This document shows, piece by piece, positions 33,984-37,394 of a DNA stretch of 37,394 nucleotides. Source of the stretch: JBMDXB01 sp048594975. GTDB lineage: Bacteria; Acidobacteriota; Vicinamibacteria; Vicinamibacterales; 2-12-FULL-66-21. Both the position numbers and the translations under genes were made by a program. Under the pieces are notes generated by a model. That model did no database searches and was not told the origin of the DNA. It was given only the letters and a program-made list of their open reading frames with translations. The stretch is taken from NCBI GenBank assembly GCA_048594975.1, contig JBMDXQ010000150.1:1-37394 (forward strand), in the 5' to 3' direction. Position 1 is the first letter of the stretch; the number at the start of each line of letters is the position of its first letter.

Positions 33984-36654
33984 GCGCGTCCGGCGGCGCG
34001 GCAATGCGCCGGACGGTGCCGGCGCCGCCGTCCATCTCCACCCATTCGCCGTCGTGCAGCCAGCGCGTGAGGCCAGGGAGCGACACCACGGCGGGGATGC
34101 CGAGCTCCCTCGCCACGATCGCCGCGTGCGAGAGCAGGCTGCCGCGCTCGACGAGCACGCCGAGCGCGGACGGGAACACCAGGATCCAGCCGGGATCGGT
34201 GTGCTCGGCGACGAGAATCGCACGGTGGCCGAGATCGACCGCCGTCGGGTCGCGCACGAGGCGGACGGGACCGGAGACGACGCCCGGCGAGCACCCCAGC
34301 CCGTGCCGCTCCTCGCCCTCCTGCGGCGGACGGGCCGCCGTGCGGCGGAACGTGTTCCCGTCGTAGACGGGGCCGACGGTCTCGAACCGATCGTCGGGCG
34401 CCGGGCCTTCGGCGTATTCCCGGAACTCGCGCGCCCGCAGCGCCGCCAGCGCGCGCAGGTCGGTCGCGGTGGCGCGGCCGTCGGCGAACGCCAGCACCTC
34501 CTCCACCTCCAGGTAGAACACGTCGCGCGGATCGTCGAGCCGATCGAGCGCGTGCAGGCGGCGTCCGATCTCGAGGAAGATCCGGCGCACGCGGCCGAAC
34601 AACCGCGTCCGCTCGAGGCGGAGGTTCTCGCGGTCGCGCACCCGCCGCCGGGCGTGGCGCAGCACCCAGCGGAACACCGTGCGACGCAGCGGATGGCGGG
34701 CCAGCGCCTCATCGACGCGCTCGCGCGAGGCCGCCCGCAGGCGATCGGCAGCCGATCCCGACGGCTGGCCGGCGCCGCCGGCGCCGCGCTGGAGCTGTTC
34801 GGCGAGCGCACCGACGGCGCGGAAGAGCGGGAGCGGATCGTCGTGCAGCGTCGTGCTCTCCAGCTTCAGCTCGTTGACCGTCCGGTCGCCGAACTTCGCC
34901 AGGTAGGCACGGCACTCGCCGGCGATATCCGCGCGCCCGTCGAGCGCGTGCACGATGTCTGCGAGGGTGCCGCGGGCGAGACGGTGGACGAGCGCGGAGT
35001 CTGCCGTCGCCATCTGCGCCAGCCGCTGCATGCGCACCGCCGGTTCGGCGCTGACGATCCCGCCTTCGCCGCCGATCAGGTCGTTCTGCAGACACCCGGT
35101 CGAATCGCCGCACCAGCGGATCACCAGGTGGCGCAGCAGCCCGTAAAAGATCATCGCAAAGAAGTCGTTGACGATGGGCGCGTCCCAGGCGAGGAGCAGC
35201 GTGCGCCGCAGGTCGCGGTAGTGGGCGACGAGCTCGTCGACCCGGCGATCCTCCAGCGGCGGCACCGGCGCGACCAGCGCCGATTCCAGTCGCGCGTAGA
35301 ACGCACCGACGCGGCGGTCGAGCGTCAGGTGGTTGGCGACGAGCCGCGTGAGCGTGCGCACGGCGTACATCGCATCGAGTGCGCGGCCGCGGGCGACCTC
35401 GCTCGCGATGCGCGCGGCGAGCGGGCCGGGCAGCGGTTCCCTGACGCCCATCATCTGTTCCATGAAGCGGCGGTTGACGCGGTAGCCGGGCAGCATCGCC
35501 AGCATGCGATACCAGTTCAACAGGTTGTAGTACAGCCGCCCGCGCACCAGGCCCAGCATGTTCTGGAAGGTCTCGTCGTGTTCGGCGATGACGCGCTCGG
35601 GGACGCCCATCAGCAGGCAGAACCGCCGGTAGACGTGCTCGTAGATCTCCTGCGCGAACGAGAAGGTCAGCGGCGTCGTCACGCCGCTGTAGCTCTCGAC
35701 GATGTTGCTGTTGTCCCAGAGGGCGAACGTCCCGTCGGGGTCGGGCATGGCGCGGATCGACGTGATCGGACGCGCCTGCAGCAGGACGAGCCCGTCGGCG
35801 ATCGCCCACTCGATGTCCTGCGGCCGGCCGAAGTGCCGCCCGGCGGCGCGGACCAGGCGGGCGACGTCGGCGATCTCGCCGTCGGACAGCGCCGGGCGCT
35901 CGGCCAGTTCCGGCGGCACCGGCGCCGCGCGGACCCCACCCGGCGCCGCTGGATCCGCGACGTGCATCCGCCGCTTCGAGGCGATGCGGCGATCGACGAT
36001 CGCGCCGGCGCGATCGACCAGCCAGGTGTCGGCGTCCGCCTCGCCGGACACGATCGCCGACCCGCAGCCCGGTACGGCGCTGACCACGGCAACGCCGCGG
36101 CGCCCGGAGAGCGGATCGGCGCCGAACGCCACGCCGGCGGCACGCGGAGAGACCATGCGTTGCACGAGGACCGCGGGCGGCCGCGGCACGGGCCCCAGGC
36201 CGTGCTCGCGCCGGTATGCCAGGATCCGCGCGCTGAAGCCGGAGCGCCACACGGCGCGCACCTTGCCGGGCACGTCCGCCGGATCCACGTTGAGGAAGCT
36301 CTCGAGCTGGCCGGCAAACGAATGCTCCGCGCCGTCCTCGTCGCTGGCCGACGACCGCACGGCGAGAGGTCCGCCGTCCGGGCACAGGGCGCGCACCGCC
36401 GCGCGCAGCGCGGCCTCGATGGATGGCTCCAGCCGCGCGCCGTCGATCAGCGCCGCGAGCGCGCCGGGGTCCGCCGTGGTCTCAAGTAGGCGGCGCGCGT
36501 CGGGCGCGAGGCTGGCGCGGAGCGCCGCTGATGACAGCACGAACCATGGCGGCACCGGCAGCCCCGCACGCTCGGCCTGCGCCAGCGCCCGCGCCTTGCC
36601 CCCGGCCTCCGACGACGCACGCGCGTCCGCGGCAGTAAGAATCCAGCCGCTCAC
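33976..36654 (-). CDS. ATP-grasp/phosphohistidine dikinase, rifampicin-phosphotransferase-like order
   Basis: The 892-residue protein has an N-terminal PEP-synthase-type ATP-grasp domain (1-~310: 'GGKARALAQAERAGLPVPPW', 'LAVRSSASDEDGAEHSFAGQ', 'PQDIEWAIADGLVLLQARPI'). A central helical substrate domain (~320-770) begins 'LWDNSNIVESYSGVTTPLTF', and a C-terminal swivelling domain has His843 ('GSLLSHAAIVARELGIPAVV'). The PEP-binding barrel of PEP synthase is missing, and the His domain is at the end, as in rifampicin phosphotransferase. Such enzymes put the beta-phosphate of ATP on a small molecule. Its GTG start overlaps the UbiA-like stop as GTGA. In this operon the substrate is probably a lipid precursor rather than an antibiotic. 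Confidence 0.83.
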   Translation of the reverse strand: MSGWILTAADARASSEAGGKARALAQAERAGLPVPPWFVLSSAALRASLAPDARRLLETTADPGALAALIDGARLEPSIEAALRAAVRALCPDGGPLAVRSSASDEDGAEHSFAGQLESFLNVDPADVPGKVRAVWRSGFSARILAYRREHGLGPVPRPPAVLVQRMVSPRAAGVAFGADPLSGRRGVAVVSAVPGCGSAIVSGEADADTWLVDRAGAIVDRRIASKRRMHVADPAAPGGVRAAPVPPELAERPALSDGEIADVARLVRAAGRHFGRPQDIEWAIADGLVLLQARPITSIRAMPDPDGTFALWDNSNIVESYSGVTTPLTFSFAQEIYEHVYRRFCLLMGVPERVIAEHDETFQNMLGLVRGRLYYNLLNWYRMLAMLPGYRVNRRFMEQMMGVREPLPGPLAARIASEVARGRALDAMYAVRTLTRLVANHLTLDRRVGAFYARLESALVAPVPPLEDRRVDELVAHYRDLRRTLLLAWDAPIVNDFFAMIFYGLLRHLVIRWCGDSTGCLQNDLIGGEGGIVSAEPAVRMQRLAQMATADSALVHRLARGTLADIVHALDGRADIAGECRAYLAKFGDRTVNELKLESTTLHDDPLPLFRAVGALAEQLQRGAGGAGQPSGSAADRLRAASRERVDEALARHPLRRTVFRWVLRHARRRVRDRENLRLERTRLFGRVRRIFLEIGRRLHALDRLDDPRDVFYLEVEEVLAFADGRATATDLRALAALRAREFREYAEGPAPDDRFETVGPVYDGNTFRRTAARPPQEGEERHGLGCSPGVVSGPVRLVRDPTAVDLGHRAILVAEHTDPGWILVFPSALGVLVERGSLLSHAAIVARELGIPAVVSLPGLTRWLHDGEWVEMDGGAGTVRRIAAPPDAHA

Positions 36655-37394
36655 CGCCAGATCCTCAACGCGAGAGGCGCCGCGCCCAGCGCGACGTACA
36701 TGCACACGGTCCACACGCCGGACATCACCTCGATCAGCTTGCCGACGCCGGGCTCGTGGCGGCGTATCACGCGGCGCGCCGCCACGGCGCACGCGCCGGC
36801 AAGCGCCGCAAGCAGCGCGAGCATCGGCGTCCCCGTCCCGATCCGCGTCGAGGCCTGCCACGCAGCGGCGGCGGTGAGCAGGAGGGCGAAGAGCCAGGCG
36901 CGCACCGCCCCTCGCGTGCCCCAGAGCGCGCTGTAAGTTTCGACGCCGTGCTCCTCGTCGGTCGGCACGCGCGTCTTGCGGCCGATCTCGATGACGATCC
37001 CGTTCAAATAGCTGACGAGCAGAAACCAGTACAGCCCGGGTGGCGGGAGCCGGAGTCCGGCGACCCACCAGTCGCATGCCGTCGCGTAGAGGTCGACGAG
37101 CGGCAGGATCACCATGTGCGAGGTCATATACGCGACCGGGTGGCGCTTCAGCCAGCGCGGCGCGAAGAACTCGCGCGTCATGAGCGCCAGGTAGATCCAG
37201 GCGACGAGCAGCAGCCAGACGAGCGTCGGGTCCAGCGCCAGCGCCAGCGCGAGCTGGGTGGCGCCGGCGCCGGCGCCGACCCACGCCCGCACGCGCCGCG
37301 ACACCAGGCCGCGCGGCCCCGGCCGGTACCGCCGGTAGCGCGACTCGTCCACGAAGGCCTTGAACACGTCGGCGAGCCGGAGCGGGAGGAAGAC
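36651..37394 (-). CDS. UbiA-like prenyltransferase, 5' end outside the window
   Basis: The visible 247 residues come from a polytopic UbiA-superfamily protein; the frame is open to the window edge, so the true start lies beyond 37394. It has about seven hydrophobic segments. The second Asp-rich region is recognisable in 'GIVIEIGRKTRVPTDEEHGV' followed by 'ETYSALWG'; the first, N-D-x-x-D, is not evident in the visible part ('MTREFFAPRWLKRHP'). UbiA enzymes join an isoprenoid or a related pyrophosphate to an acceptor in the membrane. As first visible gene of the overlapping operon it may introduce the isoprenoid or an alcohol head group. Genes further upstream are unknown. Confidence 0.75.
   Translation of the reverse strand, partial: VFLPLRLADVFKAFVDESRYRRYRPGPRGLVSRRVRAWVGAGAGATQLALALALDPTLVWLLLVAWIYLALMTREFFAPRWLKRHPVAYMTSHMVILPLVDLYATACDWWVAGLRLPPPGLYWFLLVSYLNGIVIEIGRKTRVPTDEEHGVETYSALWGTRGAVRAWLFALLLTAAAAWQASTRIGTGTPMLALLAALAGACAVAARRVIRRHEPGVGKLIEVMSGVWTVCMYVALGAAPLALRIWR

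Noticed and set aside
33982..36489. A plus-strand open frame of 835 codons opposite the dikinase gene
   Set aside because: The minus strand encodes clear ATP-grasp and phosphohistidine motifs, while this frame has low complexity and no family match.
33976..36654. Annotation as PEP synthase
   Set aside because: The C-terminal PEP-binding barrel is absent and the phosphohistidine domain is at the end of the protein rather than in the middle.

Overview
The window is high-GC DNA (roughly two thirds G+C or more by eye) with densely packed genes on both strands. The gene set suggests a free-living soil or environmental bacterium, most likely an acidobacterium of the Vicinamibacteria type. The reasons are the Tat-exported Gfo/Idh/MocA oxidoreductase, the YncE-propeller/phosphatase fusion, a PadR plus HAAS-domain pair, an OmpA-family remnant of the 'KDHPLF..MPGY' kind, and many intergenic repeats built on CCACGGAGG/CCTCCGTGG. 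The assignment is inferred from gene content; there is no rRNA or other marker to confirm it. No tRNA, rRNA, CRISPR array or intact transposase was seen.

Region 1 (1-6.6 kb) holds a small secreted PrcB-like protein, a subtilisin remnant, an orphan PAS protein, an alpha/beta hydrolase behind a textbook SoxR/MerR-type promoter, an AlkD-family DNA glycosylase bracketed by two copies of an ~83-bp repeat, an exported phosphotriesterase-like hydrolase and an M20 peptidase. Region 2 (6.6-13.8 kb) contains an exported binding-domain protein, a two-gene nuclease unit (DnaQ-like/GIY-YIG fusion plus SbcD-like phosphoesterase), an exported TolB-like propeller protein, a 21-bp inverted-repeat element, a decayed OmpA gene and an AlkZ-like winged-helix protein. 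Region 3 (13.8-18.3 kb) is a signalling block: an HTH-GAF protein, then a chemoreceptor-like protein with its substrate-binding-type domain at the cytoplasmic C-terminus and a sigma-28-like promoter in front, followed by a decayed PadR/HAAS pair.

Region 4 (18.5-26.7 kb) is metabolic and accessory: a YncE/alkaline-phosphatase-type fusion, an unknown protein translationally coupled to a four-helix membrane protein, an SDR dehydrogenase, a DoxX-SRPBCC fusion, a Tat-exported Gfo/Idh/MocA oxidoreductase, and a divergent NIPSNAP/HxlR pair. Region 5 (26.8-29.0 kb) is a divergent pair, polyphosphate:AMP phosphotransferase and adenylate kinase. Their start codons are 25 bp apart over one shared AT-rich -10 island; together the enzymes can turn polyphosphate into ATP.

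Region 6 (29.0-37.4 kb, running off the right edge) is the most striking part: six minus-strand genes overlapping by 4 to 11 bp. In transcription order they are a UbiA-like prenyltransferase, an ATP-grasp/phosphohistidine dikinase with rifampicin-phosphotransferase-like domain order, a DUF3419/BtaA-like SAM aminocarboxypropyl transferase, a dolichol/phytol-kinase-like membrane protein, a GNAT acyltransferase and an OleC-like acyl-adenylating enzyme. The set looks like a pathway for an unusual polar or isoprenoid lipid that I cannot match to a described system.
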